Source of the DNA: Bacteroidota bacterium
GTDB taxonomy: Bacteria > Bacteroidota > Bacteroidia > Chitinophagales > LD1
DNA length: 6,072 bases
Direction: 5' to 3'
Assembly: GCA_003165135.1 (NCBI GenBank)
Contig: PLSN01000468.1
Location: forward strand, 553 to 6,624
Shown: piece by piece, positions 1-5,699 of the stretch
Layout of the letters: every line of letters starts with the position of its first letter
Position numbering within the stretch: the stretch's first letter is position 1
Notes under the pieces: generated by a model
What the model saw: the letters and a program-made list of their open reading frames with translations, nothing else
Databases searched by the model: none
What the model was told of the DNA's origin: nothing
Made by a program: the position numbers and the translations under genes

Positions 1-1
1 A

Positions 2-2161
2 TATCAAAAAAATAAATTTGTTGAGTCACTCACTATTTTAGATCGGTTTGACAAAAGATTAATGTCTACTCCAGATGTATTTTTTGAGATGAAAAGCTCT
101 AATATCAGGGGACTTATACATTTCAAACAAGGCGATTTCACCAAAGCTGAAGATTTCTTTTTAAAATCACTAGAGGCTTCTAAGCAATTAGGTGACCCTA
201 AATGGATATATAACAGATATGACAATCTGGCTGCCATTTATATTAGTACAAAGCGATTCAGATATGCTATTGATTATCTTCAAAAAGCAATCGAACTTAA
301 AGAATCTGTTGGCAATGAGACAGATCTGAGCCGGGGTTATATACAATTATCAAGCCTTTTATTCAATATCGAGAATATCGAAGCCGGCAAAGTTGTCTTA
401 AAAAAGGCCCAACTGTCTATCCGCAAACATAAACAAAGAGAACTGCTGATGCACTTGCATTTTGCTTTAGGAATGCAATACAAAAGGGAGAATAAATATT
501 CTGCTTCTATCTCGGAGTATTCCAGAGCAATAAAGTTTAGTGAAGAATTCAATGACCCCATGGTGACTGCCAAATCATATTCCAACCAAGGAGACACGCT
601 GATGCATCTGAAAAGGTGGAATGAATCCGAAAAAAAATACCTGACATCTCTTCAAATAGCCAAAAAACACAACCTGCCTATTGTAGAACTATCGGTATCG
701 CTTCAATTGGCTGCCATAGCACTCGAAAAAAGAGACATCGAATGGAGCCGTACACTCTTCGAATATGTAACCAAAAAATCCGTAGGAATAGACAATGAAT
801 CCCTCCAAAAAGACCTGGCAGAGTTAAGTGCCAAACTAAACAAAGCTGAAGGAAACTATGTTGATGCATTGGCATCCTATCAGAAATATGTCGAGTATTA
901 CAAAAAAGTATATGACAACGAACTAAGCCGCACAGTTCTGGATATTCAGGCTAAATATGACAATGAAAGGAAAGAAAAAGAACTACAAAAGGTCAAACTG
1001 AGCCAGGTTGAGAGCGAACTCAAAACACTACGTGCCGAGCGAGCACTACATACGAGCGAGATGCGGTTTCGGGCACTGATCGAAAACGGCACAGATATCA
1101 TCTATATTATCGACCAAAATCTAAAACCTACATATGCCAGTCCGGCTGCCTTTCATGCTCTCGGGTATAAAGAGAATGAGCCCTGGAAACATGACATTCG
1201 CACCCTTCTTCATTCTGATGACCTGTCCCTGATCCAGAATAAGATCAAACTCGTTATGAAAAATCCCGGCAAACCAATAAGCGGGCAAATCAGATTACCC
1301 AAAAAGGACGGAAATTATATATGGGTCGAGGGTACCGCGACTAACCTCTTTCACATAGAAGGTGCAAACGGGATAGTATGTAACCTCAGAGATATAACAG
1401 AACGCAAACAATCCGAAGCTGCAATCAAAGAACTCAACGAATCACTCGAAAGAAAAATAGCGGAACGAACATCAGAGCTCAAAGAAGCCAACAAAGGCCT
1501 GGAGTCCTTCAGCTATTCCGTCTCGCATGACCTTCGTACCCCGCTTCGCGTCATAAGCGGATACTCAGGTCTGCTCTTCAAAAAATACGGCGATGAGATC
1601 AATGTCGAAGCAAGGGATTTTCTCAAAGCCATCAGAGACAATGCCAACCATATGGGCCATCTCATCGACGACCTGCTGAACCTGTCACGACTGGGCAGGC
1701 AGGAACTAAGCAAAACCACTGTCGATATGAACCAGATCGTGTCTGATGCGATCAACGAACTCCTGTCTGAAGAGTCTGTGACCCGACGGCCTGTGATCAT
1801 ACTAAACGATATCAATGAAGCTAAAGCCGACCCCGGACTGATCAAACAGGCATGGCTGAACATCATCTCAAACGCCATCAAGTATTCCACTAAGAAAAGC
1901 CGCCCTAAGATCGAGATCGGCACCATCAAAAAGAACAACCTCATCACCTATTATGTCAGGGACAATGGCGCAGGTTTTGACATGGCGCATTCCGACAAGC
2001 TCTTTGGCGCGTTTCAGCGGCTACATGACAAGGCCGAATTCGAAGGCACCGGTGTCGGGCTCGCCATAGTCCACCAGATCATCACCAAGCACGGCGGCAA
2101 AATATGGGCCGAGGGCAAAGTAGGCAAAGGCGCTACCTTCTACTTCACGATAGGCAATTGA
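2..2161 (+). CDS. TPR-PAS sensor histidine kinase, 5'-truncated by the window edge
   Basis: The frame is open from base 2, so the ATG at 62 is probably internal; the 20 codons before it read on smoothly into the TPR region and there is no ribosome binding site. Residues are numbered from that Met. TPR-like helical pairs lie at about 14-47, 54-87, 133-166, 174-207 and 255-288, with degenerate ones between. A charged coiled coil (about 300-333) leads to a PAS domain (about 334-449, ending RDITERK), a second coiled coil (450-480), then HisKA with the phosphoacceptor His489 in SVSHDLRTPL. The ATPase domain has the N box (N600, N604), DNGAGF (634-639), LFGAFQRLH (647-655) and GTGVGLAIV (662-670), so all catalytic motifs are intact. 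It should autophosphorylate in response to a signal sensed through TPR or PAS and pass phosphate to a response regulator not in this window. No membrane helix or receiver domain is visible here; the missing N-terminus could hold a signal peptide. The ligand is unknown. Confidence 0.93.
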   Translation, partial: YQKNKFVESLTILDRFDKRLMSTPDVFFEMKSSNIRGLIHFKQGDFTKAEDFFLKSLEASKQLGDPKWIYNRYDNLAAIYISTKRFRYAIDYLQKAIELKESVGNETDLSRGYIQLSSLLFNIENIEAGKVVLKKAQLSIRKHKQRELLMHLHFALGMQYKRENKYSASISEYSRAIKFSEEFNDPMVTAKSYSNQGDTLMHLKRWNESEKKYLTSLQIAKKHNLPIVELSVSLQLAAIALEKRDIEWSRTLFEYVTKKSVGIDNESLQKDLAELSAKLNKAEGNYVDALASYQKYVEYYKKVYDNELSRTVLDIQAKYDNERKEKELQKVKLSQVESELKTLRAERALHTSEMRFRALIENGTDIIYIIDQNLKPTYASPAAFHALGYKENEPWKHDIRTLLHSDDLSLIQNKIKLVMKNPGKPISGQIRLPKKDGNYIWVEGTATNLFHIEGANGIVCNLRDITERKQSEAAIKELNESLERKIAERTSELKEANKGLESFSYSVSHDLRTPLRVISGYSGLLFKKYGDEINVEARDFLKAIRDNANHMGHLIDDLLNLSRLGRQELSKTTVDMNQIVSDAINELLSEESVTRRPVIILNDINEAKADPGLIKQAWLNIISNAIKYSTKKSRPKIEIGTIKKNNLITYYVRDNGAGFDMAHSDKLFGAFQRLHDKAEFEGTGVGLAIVHQIITKHGGKIWAEGKVGKGATFYFTIGN

Positions 2162-2209
2162 TCATTTATTTCTTTTTTTGTACTTATTGTTTGATTTTCT
2201 AATGACAAG

Positions 2210-2250
2210 ATTTTCACTTATACATAGAAAAAATTCTAATTTTCACTTAT
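2210..2250. repeat. 12-bp direct repeat ATTTTCACTTAT
   Basis: Two exact copies of ATTTTCACTTAT lie at 2210-2221 and 2239-2250, starting 29 bp apart, just after the kinase gene. The second copy overlaps the loop side of the hairpin at 2230-2271. In DNA this AT-rich, a short duplication or a pair of protein-binding sites are both possible. No function is assigned. Confidence 0.4.
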
Positions 2251-2271
2251 TGAGTGTTTTTTTAGAATTTT
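2230..2271 (+). terminator. Possible AT-rich terminator downstream of the histidine kinase
   Basis: AAAATTCTAA (2230-2239) is repeated inverted as TTAGAATTTT (2262-2271). Inside it, CACT (2244-2247) can pair with AGTG (2253-2256), and this small stem is followed directly by seven Ts (2257-2263). It lies about 70 bp after the kinase stop codon, where a terminator is expected. The stem is weak because it has little GC, so the call is tentative. Confidence 0.35.
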
Positions 2272-2399
2272 CTTAGTCTATTCACTATTAGCAAAATACA
2301 AATAAAATATTTTAATATTGCTAATTAAAAGATGTATAACTGAATTGAGTTTTTCAGCTACTATCTCCCTCATTTTATCTCGATTTACCCATCATAATC

Positions 2400-2597
2400 T
2401 TTGGAAGATGGTCTTTTGTGCCCCGCTGGCGGGGTCGGCGAAGCCGGGAGTAGAAAATCGTACTCATGCCTGAGGCTTATCCTCAAACCGGCGCAAACGT
2501 CCTCTTGTGCCGAAAAGCATAAGCACACCCTTGTGCTGGTGATGAAGTTTAGCCCCATGCACATAATAGCTTGAATCAGGGTGGAAATATAAATAAG
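2400..2597. repeat. GC-rich hairpin-dense island, possible non-autonomous or dispersed repeat element
   Basis: Within AT-rich DNA this segment carries five short inverted repeats in about 120 bp: CCCCGC/GCGGGG (2421-2434), CGGC/GCCG (2436-2446), TGAGG/CCTCA (2471-2485), CGGCGC/GTGCCG with one G-T pair (2489-2512), and AGCACA/TGTGCT (2522-2537). The heptamer CATAATC occurs on both sides (2393-2399 and 2598-2604), as a target-site duplication would, although seven bases can match by chance in such DNA. No terminal inverted repeats or transposase are visible. A structured RNA is an alternative. A minus-strand frame crosses it, but its composition looks like read-through of the repeat and not like a protein. 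Confidence 0.4.
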
Positions 2598-2850
2598 CAT
2601 AATCAGAATTTAATTTGCTTTAATAAATTATAAAATACAAATATAGCTACTAATTGATAATCGGCAGCATATAAACTATGGCTTTGGCTATTATATGATA
2701 GCAAAATAGACTGTCATCTCAAAAAAAATGAATGCCGTTTAAATTATTTTCCGCAGTGCTACGTCTCTATAATCAAACGCTACAGAAAACGATAGCATGC
2801 TCGTAGATACCGCGTTAATTTTCATTAAACAATAAACAAAAACAAAAGTC

Positions 2851-3240
2851 ATGAAACATAAATTCAGGTTCTTATTCATACTCGTTCCTATCGCCTTCAT
2901 CTCGGCAGCTACGTTTGCCACGATGGGCCTCTGGAACTGGCTGATGCCATCTCTCTTCGGGGTCGGCTCACTCACATTCCTCAAAGCACTCGGCATATTC
3001 GCACTCGCCCGCTTATTCTTCGGAGGCCGCGGTTGGGGCGGTTGGCGCCGTCGCAGGTTTGCTTTCGCAGGTCATTACAATCCGCAGCGCGAAGCTGAAT
3101 GGAGGCAGAAAATGCAGGACAAATGGCAAAACCTCAGTCCCGAGCAGCGCGCTAAATTCTCCTCACGCTGTGGCGGAAGGTTCAACTTTGATACTGATGC
3201 TAAAAACACAGATACAAAGTCTGAAAGTACAAACGCATAA
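2851..3240 (+). CDS. Small two-helix membrane protein with Gly/Arg-rich linker
   Basis: This 129-residue protein has two likely membrane segments, at about residues 7-27 and 31-57, separated by WNWLMP (28-33). A Gly/Trp/Arg-rich stretch follows (GGRGWGGWRRRR, 58-69), then a charged helical tail with WRQKMQDKWQNLSPEQRAKF (84-103). Positive residues at the N-terminus and after helix 2 put both ends in the cytoplasm by the positive-inside rule. From memory, similar small proteins with WNWLMP and LFGG motifs are common in Bacteroidota; their function is not known to me. The SPEQRAKF segment recalls the LTxxQ tails of Spy/CpxP-like proteins, but those are periplasmic and lack two helices, so I do not assign that family. 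The start is firm: an in-frame TAA lies at 2833-2835 and no other ATG intervenes. The leader is A-rich with no Shine-Dalgarno sequence. It appears monocistronic, ending at the terminator at 3295. Confidence 0.82.
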   Translation: MKHKFRFLFILVPIAFISAATFATMGLWNWLMPSLFGVGSLTFLKALGIFALARLFFGGRGWGGWRRRRFAFAGHYNPQREAEWRQKMQDKWQNLSPEQRAKFSSRCGGRFNFDTDAKNTDTKSESTNA

Positions 3241-3251
3241 TCAACAAAAAT

Positions 3252-3280
3252 CCCTCAAAGGGTTTAGAACCCTTTGAGGG
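3252..3280. repeat. 13-bp perfect palindrome with 3-nt loop
   Basis: CCCTCAAAGGGTT (3252-3264) and AACCCTTTGAGGG (3268-3280) form a perfect inverted repeat around TAG, starting 11 bp after the stop codon of the small membrane protein. No T run follows on the plus strand, so it is not a classic terminator by itself. It may protect the mRNA 3' end or assist the terminator just downstream. Similar palindromes are, from memory, frequent between Bacteroidota genes. Confidence 0.75.
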
Positions 3281-3294
3281 TTAACAAAAGAAAG

Positions 3295-3322
3295 AAGCTC
3301 CTGCAAAGGGGCTTTATTTTTT
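3295..3322 (+). terminator. Rho-independent terminator after the small membrane protein gene
   Basis: AAGCTCC (3295-3301) pairs with GGGGCTT (3308-3314), with one G-T pair, around the six-base loop TGCAAA. It is followed by TAT and a run of Ts ending at 3322. It lies 55 bp after the stop codon at 3240. On the opposite strand the stem is followed by a pyrimidine-rich stretch, so it may also help stop transcription from the convergent operon. Confidence 0.72.
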
Positions 3323-3353
3323 CCTGACTAACCGTCTGACCGAACCTGAAATA

Positions 3354-3486
3354 AATAGCCCCGCGTTTCAACGCGGGGATTATAGATCATACATCGATTT
3401 GGCTTTAGCCAAACTACTTAGGCGCTCATTTTGGCTAAAGCCTCTATAGAATTGATACAAACTCCGCGTTAAAACGCGGAGCTATT
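3354..3486. repeat. Composite palindromic element, three hairpins with matching inverted ends
   Basis: The ends AATAGCCCCGCGTTT (3354-3368) and AAACGCGGAGCTATT (3472-3486) are inverted copies with one mismatch. Each end is also its own hairpin: CCCCGCGTT/AACGCGGGG (3359-3378) and CTCCGCGTT/AACGCGGAG (3462-3481), each with a two-base loop. Between them GGCTTTAGCCAAA (3401-3413) is repeated inverted as TTTGGCTAAAGCC (3430-3442). TATAGA (3381-3386) and TCTATA (3443-3448) add a further outer stem. This nested symmetry is typical of REP-like or MITE-like repetitive extragenic elements, and similar motifs are familiar from Bacteroidota intergenic DNA. Copy number elsewhere cannot be seen here. It sits between convergent genes, where insertion does least harm and where it could act as a two-way terminator. 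Confidence 0.7.
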
Positions 3487-3528
3487 AAAAAAAGAAAAAT
3501 CAGGTTACGTCATCAGAAGACTTAGCTT

Positions 3529-4161
3529 TTACTTTTTAGGCTTACCCTTGATGATGAAGTCACGCATATTGTGAAAGATATTATAAGGTATCTCCACCGA
3601 CTGAGTATTAGCTAGCCAGTAAGGAATGATCCCACCCATATCTGTATAATAAGTATTGGTAAGCATCGAGCCTCCATTGACCGCTACGATCTGCCAGGTA
3701 TCCTGCATCTGCTTGACACGTACGCAGCTACCGCTAGGCCCGATGAAGTCCGGCTCGGCTTTCACCCTGATAAAAGTAGTATCATTTGTAGCCTGATGGT
3801 CTATGACCATACGCTGCACGCAGTCGAGATTTGGCAGCGGCCATGGAGTCTTATAGATCAGGTGCGAGACAAATTCCTTATCACTCACACGCTTGAGTAT
3901 GACAGCTTCCATACAACTAGGGAACCATTTCGCATAGCTATTAAAATCAAGCAGCGCTTCCACCACCCTTACAGGAGGCACATTGAGAAACATCTCGGCT
4001 CTTGAGGTCCGTATCTTGCCCTGCTCACTTTTCTTTGTGTATATCTTGATGCCGTCTTTGTCCTCGCCGAGTTTCCAGTCATCTTTTTCTCCCGATATCC
4101 TGAATGCTGACAAAAGAATGACAGCTGCCATCAGGTTCACTCCCCACTTACCATTATACAT
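3529..4161 (-). CDS. Exported START-domain lipid-binding protein
   Basis: This 210-residue protein has a hydrophobic N-terminus (about residues 7-20, VNLMAAVILLSAF) that looks like a signal peptide, cleaved perhaps near residue 24. The rest fits one START domain of the SRPBCC fold. Family-like features are DGIKIYTKK (36-44), the helix PVRVVEALLDFNSYAKWFP (63-81), YKTPWPLPNLDC (103-114), the strand GSCVRVKQMQDTWQIVAV (144-161) and GGIIPYWLAN (176-185) leading into the C-terminal helix. START domains bind one lipid or sterol-like molecule in a deep pocket; here it would act in the periplasm or at the membrane. The usual PWPLxNRD motif reads PWPLPNLDC. The gene follows the upstream desaturase gene by 23 bp and shares its transcript by inference. 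A clear Shine-Dalgarno sequence supports this start over the internal Met11. The ligand is unknown; a link to the neighbouring desaturase product is a guess from context. Confidence 0.87.
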   Translation of the reverse strand: MYNGKWGVNLMAAVILLSAFRISGEKDDWKLGEDKDGIKIYTKKSEQGKIRTSRAEMFLNVPPVRVVEALLDFNSYAKWFPSCMEAVILKRVSDKEFVSHLIYKTPWPLPNLDCVQRMVIDHQATNDTTFIRVKAEPDFIGPSGSCVRVKQMQDTWQIVAVNGGSMLTNTYYTDMGGIIPYWLANTQSVEIPYNIFHNMRDFIIKGKPKK

Positions 4162-4168
4162 ATTATCG

Positions 4169-4174
4169 CCTCTT
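4169..4174 (-). promoter_or_regulatory. Ribosome binding site of the START-domain gene
   Basis: On the minus strand AAGAGG is followed by seven bases and then the ATG at 4161. This is the only good Shine-Dalgarno match in front of a gene in the window. It fixes the start at 4161 and shows that the second gene of the pair can recruit ribosomes by itself. Confidence 0.65.
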
Positions 4175-4184
4175 GTATTCTATT

Positions 4185-5486
4185 TTATGCTTCTAATTCT
4201 TTCACTCTTCTGACCGGCTGCATCCTGTATTTTAGCAGAGCAATCTTATCCTCCTGCGAGAGTGTCCCTGTCAGGTCCACATAGTGCTCAGCCATCAGGT
4301 CAAACTTTCCCATCATCAGCCAGACAAACATCTCAAACTCCTGCGTATCGGTGAAGACCGAAGCCATGTTCGCTCTGTATTTTTCCTCATGGATATAATA
4401 GTCATTAGCCATTTTGGTCCAGTGCATCTGCGGATGATGATGATGTGTGACATGAAAATCTTCATTGAACACATTATAGTGCCCGTTGAGGATTGTGACT
4501 GAATTGATATAGGGATTATCAGGATCAGCCGGATCGCAGAATGTATGCCAGATATAGTTGAGCGCTGCCAGATAGATGATCCCGCTCATGTGTGGCAATA
4601 TCAGATACATAAATCCAAACCAGGGATTCAAAATAGTGATGATAGCTATCAGGCCATAGTATACAAGCATGCCGGTAGCCATCCTTCTCGCTGGTACCCA
4701 TTGTTTATTCTGAATGAAGTAGCCTACGATGGAAAATCCCGTCCAGTAGAGTGAAAAACGGCGAAGGTATTTCAACCACTGAGCAGGATCACTGCGGTCA
4801 AGGTCATAAGTGAATGTCACATCGCCGGGGCCATTGTCATATTTGTGATGGATGCGCTGATGGCCGAGCGGATAGGTCTCCGGCACATGACCATAAAAAG
4901 GCCCGATGAACCAACCAAAGGCATTATTGAGAAAAGTATATGGTTCTTTGAAAATGCCACGAGTATCATGTCCTTCTTTATGAACCAATGTTGCTATTAC
5001 TGAGAAAAATCTGAAGTATGGCCCCATCATCAGTACATTATACAAGAAACCAACAAGCATCACAGTATACCATGCAGCACTGTATCCATACGTCATCTGC
5101 CAGATGAAAGCCAACACGAAAAGTGTCGGCGTATATAGTCCGATCCCAAACAAACTAAACAAGTATGGTGCATTGCGTTCGTCGCGCATCATCACTTTGG
5201 CCAGGCGCTCAGATATTTTTGCAAAAACATTACCCACTGCAATCGCGAGACCCGTCTCTCTGATCCTCCTCCAGAGCTGGTCCCAAAGCAGGCCCACTCC
5301 TATCACCGCTCCCATCCACGGCACCGGTATTAGCAGAATAAAAGAGGCAATAGCGCCAAGTACTTTCCTGAAAAATCCGGTGATGGGAAATGGTTCCGGT
5401 CCGCCTATAGGGCCTGTGTTCCAGTTCTTATATTTCTCGTTTGCACTTATTACACCGCCGGTTTCCGCCTTCAAATTTTCTTGCAT
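4185..5486 (-). CDS. Membrane fatty acid desaturase-superfamily protein
   Basis: This 433-residue integral membrane protein carries the three histidine clusters that hold the di-iron centre in the FADS superfamily: HKEGHD (H169, H173), HQRIHH (H209, H213, H214) and HVTHHHH (H345, H348-H351), with further histidines at 200, 314 and 336. Hydrophobic segments lie at about 43-66, 108-130, 137-165, 245-258, 271-287 and 291-312. GPGDVTFTYDLDRSD follows the second box. Members are O2-dependent desaturases or hydroxylases of acyl chains, carotenoids or related lipids at the inner membrane; which one applies here cannot be told. The soluble N-terminus (1-40) has a Gly/Pro-rich stretch. The start is firm: an in-frame stop lies two codons upstream of the ATG, at 5493-5495, and no Shine-Dalgarno sequence is present. 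It is first in an operon with the START-domain gene and diverges from another desaturase. Its length and box spacing fit a complete gene. Confidence 0.9.
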   Translation of the reverse strand: MQENLKAETGGVISANEKYKNWNTGPIGGPEPFPITGFFRKVLGAIASFILLIPVPWMGAVIGVGLLWDQLWRRIRETGLAIAVGNVFAKISERLAKVMMRDERNAPYLFSLFGIGLYTPTLFVLAFIWQMTYGYSAAWYTVMLVGFLYNVLMMGPYFRFFSVIATLVHKEGHDTRGIFKEPYTFLNNAFGWFIGPFYGHVPETYPLGHQRIHHKYDNGPGDVTFTYDLDRSDPAQWLKYLRRFSLYWTGFSIVGYFIQNKQWVPARRMATGMLVYYGLIAIITILNPWFGFMYLILPHMSGIIYLAALNYIWHTFCDPADPDNPYINSVTILNGHYNVFNEDFHVTHHHHPQMHWTKMANDYYIHEEKYRANMASVFTDTQEFEMFVWLMMGKFDLMAEHYVDLTGTLSQEDKIALLKYRMQPVRRVKELEA

Positions 5487-5494
5487 GAAGTATT

Positions 5495-5575
5495 ATTATA
5501 ACATAAACAATATCAGATACTATGCAACGTAATTAGTGACTCTTCAGTACATAGGTCATATCTGTATGTTATAAT
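5495..5575 (-). promoter_or_regulatory. Inverted repeat in the probable 5' leader of the desaturase/START operon
   Basis: ATTATAACATA (5495-5505) and TATGTTATAAT (5565-5575) are perfect 11-bp inverted copies. CAGATA (5514-5519) with TATCTG (5559-5564) and CTATG (5520-5524) with CATAG (5550-5554) extend the symmetry inward after an 8-base bulge. If transcription starts near 5596, the leader RNA can fold so that its last arm ends eight bases before the ATG, covering the ribosome entry site. It could also be an operator or chance symmetry in AT-rich DNA. Confidence 0.4.
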
Positions 5576-5602
5576 TTCAGTGAACAAGCATTTGCCATCA
5601 TT

Positions 5603-5610
5603 CAAACATA
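5603..5610 (-). promoter_or_regulatory. Candidate -7 promoter element for the desaturase/START operon
   Basis: On the minus strand this reads TATGTTTG, a full match to the Bacteroidota -7 consensus TAnnTTTG. The -33 position has no convincing TTTG, so the match is one-sided. It would start transcription near 5596 and give a leader of about 110 bases. Confidence 0.4.
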
Positions 5611-5661
5611 CCAAAACCTCATCTCGTAATATTTCCATAACATACTTTACCAATTGCAGCG

Positions 5662-5681
5662 GCTACTAATTACTAGCTTTA
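5662..5681 (+). promoter_or_regulatory. Near-palindrome overlapping a candidate promoter of the acyl-CoA desaturase
   Basis: GCTA-C-TAATTA-C-TAGC (5662-5677) is symmetric except for the paired C residues, as an operator for a dimeric repressor would be. Its right arm overlaps TAGCTTTA (5674-5681), one base from TAnnTTTG, with ATTG at 5653-5656 as a possible -33 element 17 bases upstream. Transcription would begin only about 10-15 bases before the ATG at 5700. Both parts are suggestive only. Confidence 0.33.
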
Positions 5682-5699
5682 CAATGCTTAAAGTATCTA

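Larger units (their letters stand above)
2162..2850. other. Gene-free intergenic region with an AT-rich background
   Basis: No convincing protein-coding frame was found in these 689 bp. The flanks are strongly AT-rich; the centre (about 2400-2590) is a GC-rich island with several hairpins, annotated separately. A small inverted repeat GCTAT/ATAGC lies at 2687-2702. TAATTTTC at 2816-2823 is one base from the Bacteroidota -7 consensus TAnnTTTG and might serve the gene at 2851, but no matching -33 element is clear. Confidence 0.6.

Noticed and set aside
62..64. ATG at 62 as the true start of the kinase
   Set aside because: The frame is open back to the window edge, the upstream codons fit TPR-type sequence, and no ribosome binding site precedes this ATG.
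1513..1947. 144-residue minus-strand frame inside the kinase gene
   Set aside because: It lies opposite the HisKA/ATPase coding sequence, whose motifs are all intact, and has no domain of its own.
2385..2600. 71-residue minus-strand reading frame across the GC-rich island
   Set aside because: It spans the hairpin-dense repeat, has Cys- and Pro-rich low-information sequence (LLPASPTPPAGHK), no ribosome binding site and no recognisable domain. It looks like read-through of a repeat.
2687..2702. GCTAT/ATAGC hairpin in the intergenic region
   Set aside because: A five-base stem in AT-rich DNA is expected by chance and has no T run or start codon beside it.
3252..3486. Palindrome cluster as a CRISPR array
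   Set aside because: The repeats are inverted, unequal in length and sequence, and lack regular spacers; no cas gene is present.
5104..5532. 142-residue plus-strand frame antisense to the FADS gene
   Set aside because: It is antisense to a clearly coding region and its sequence shows no family features.
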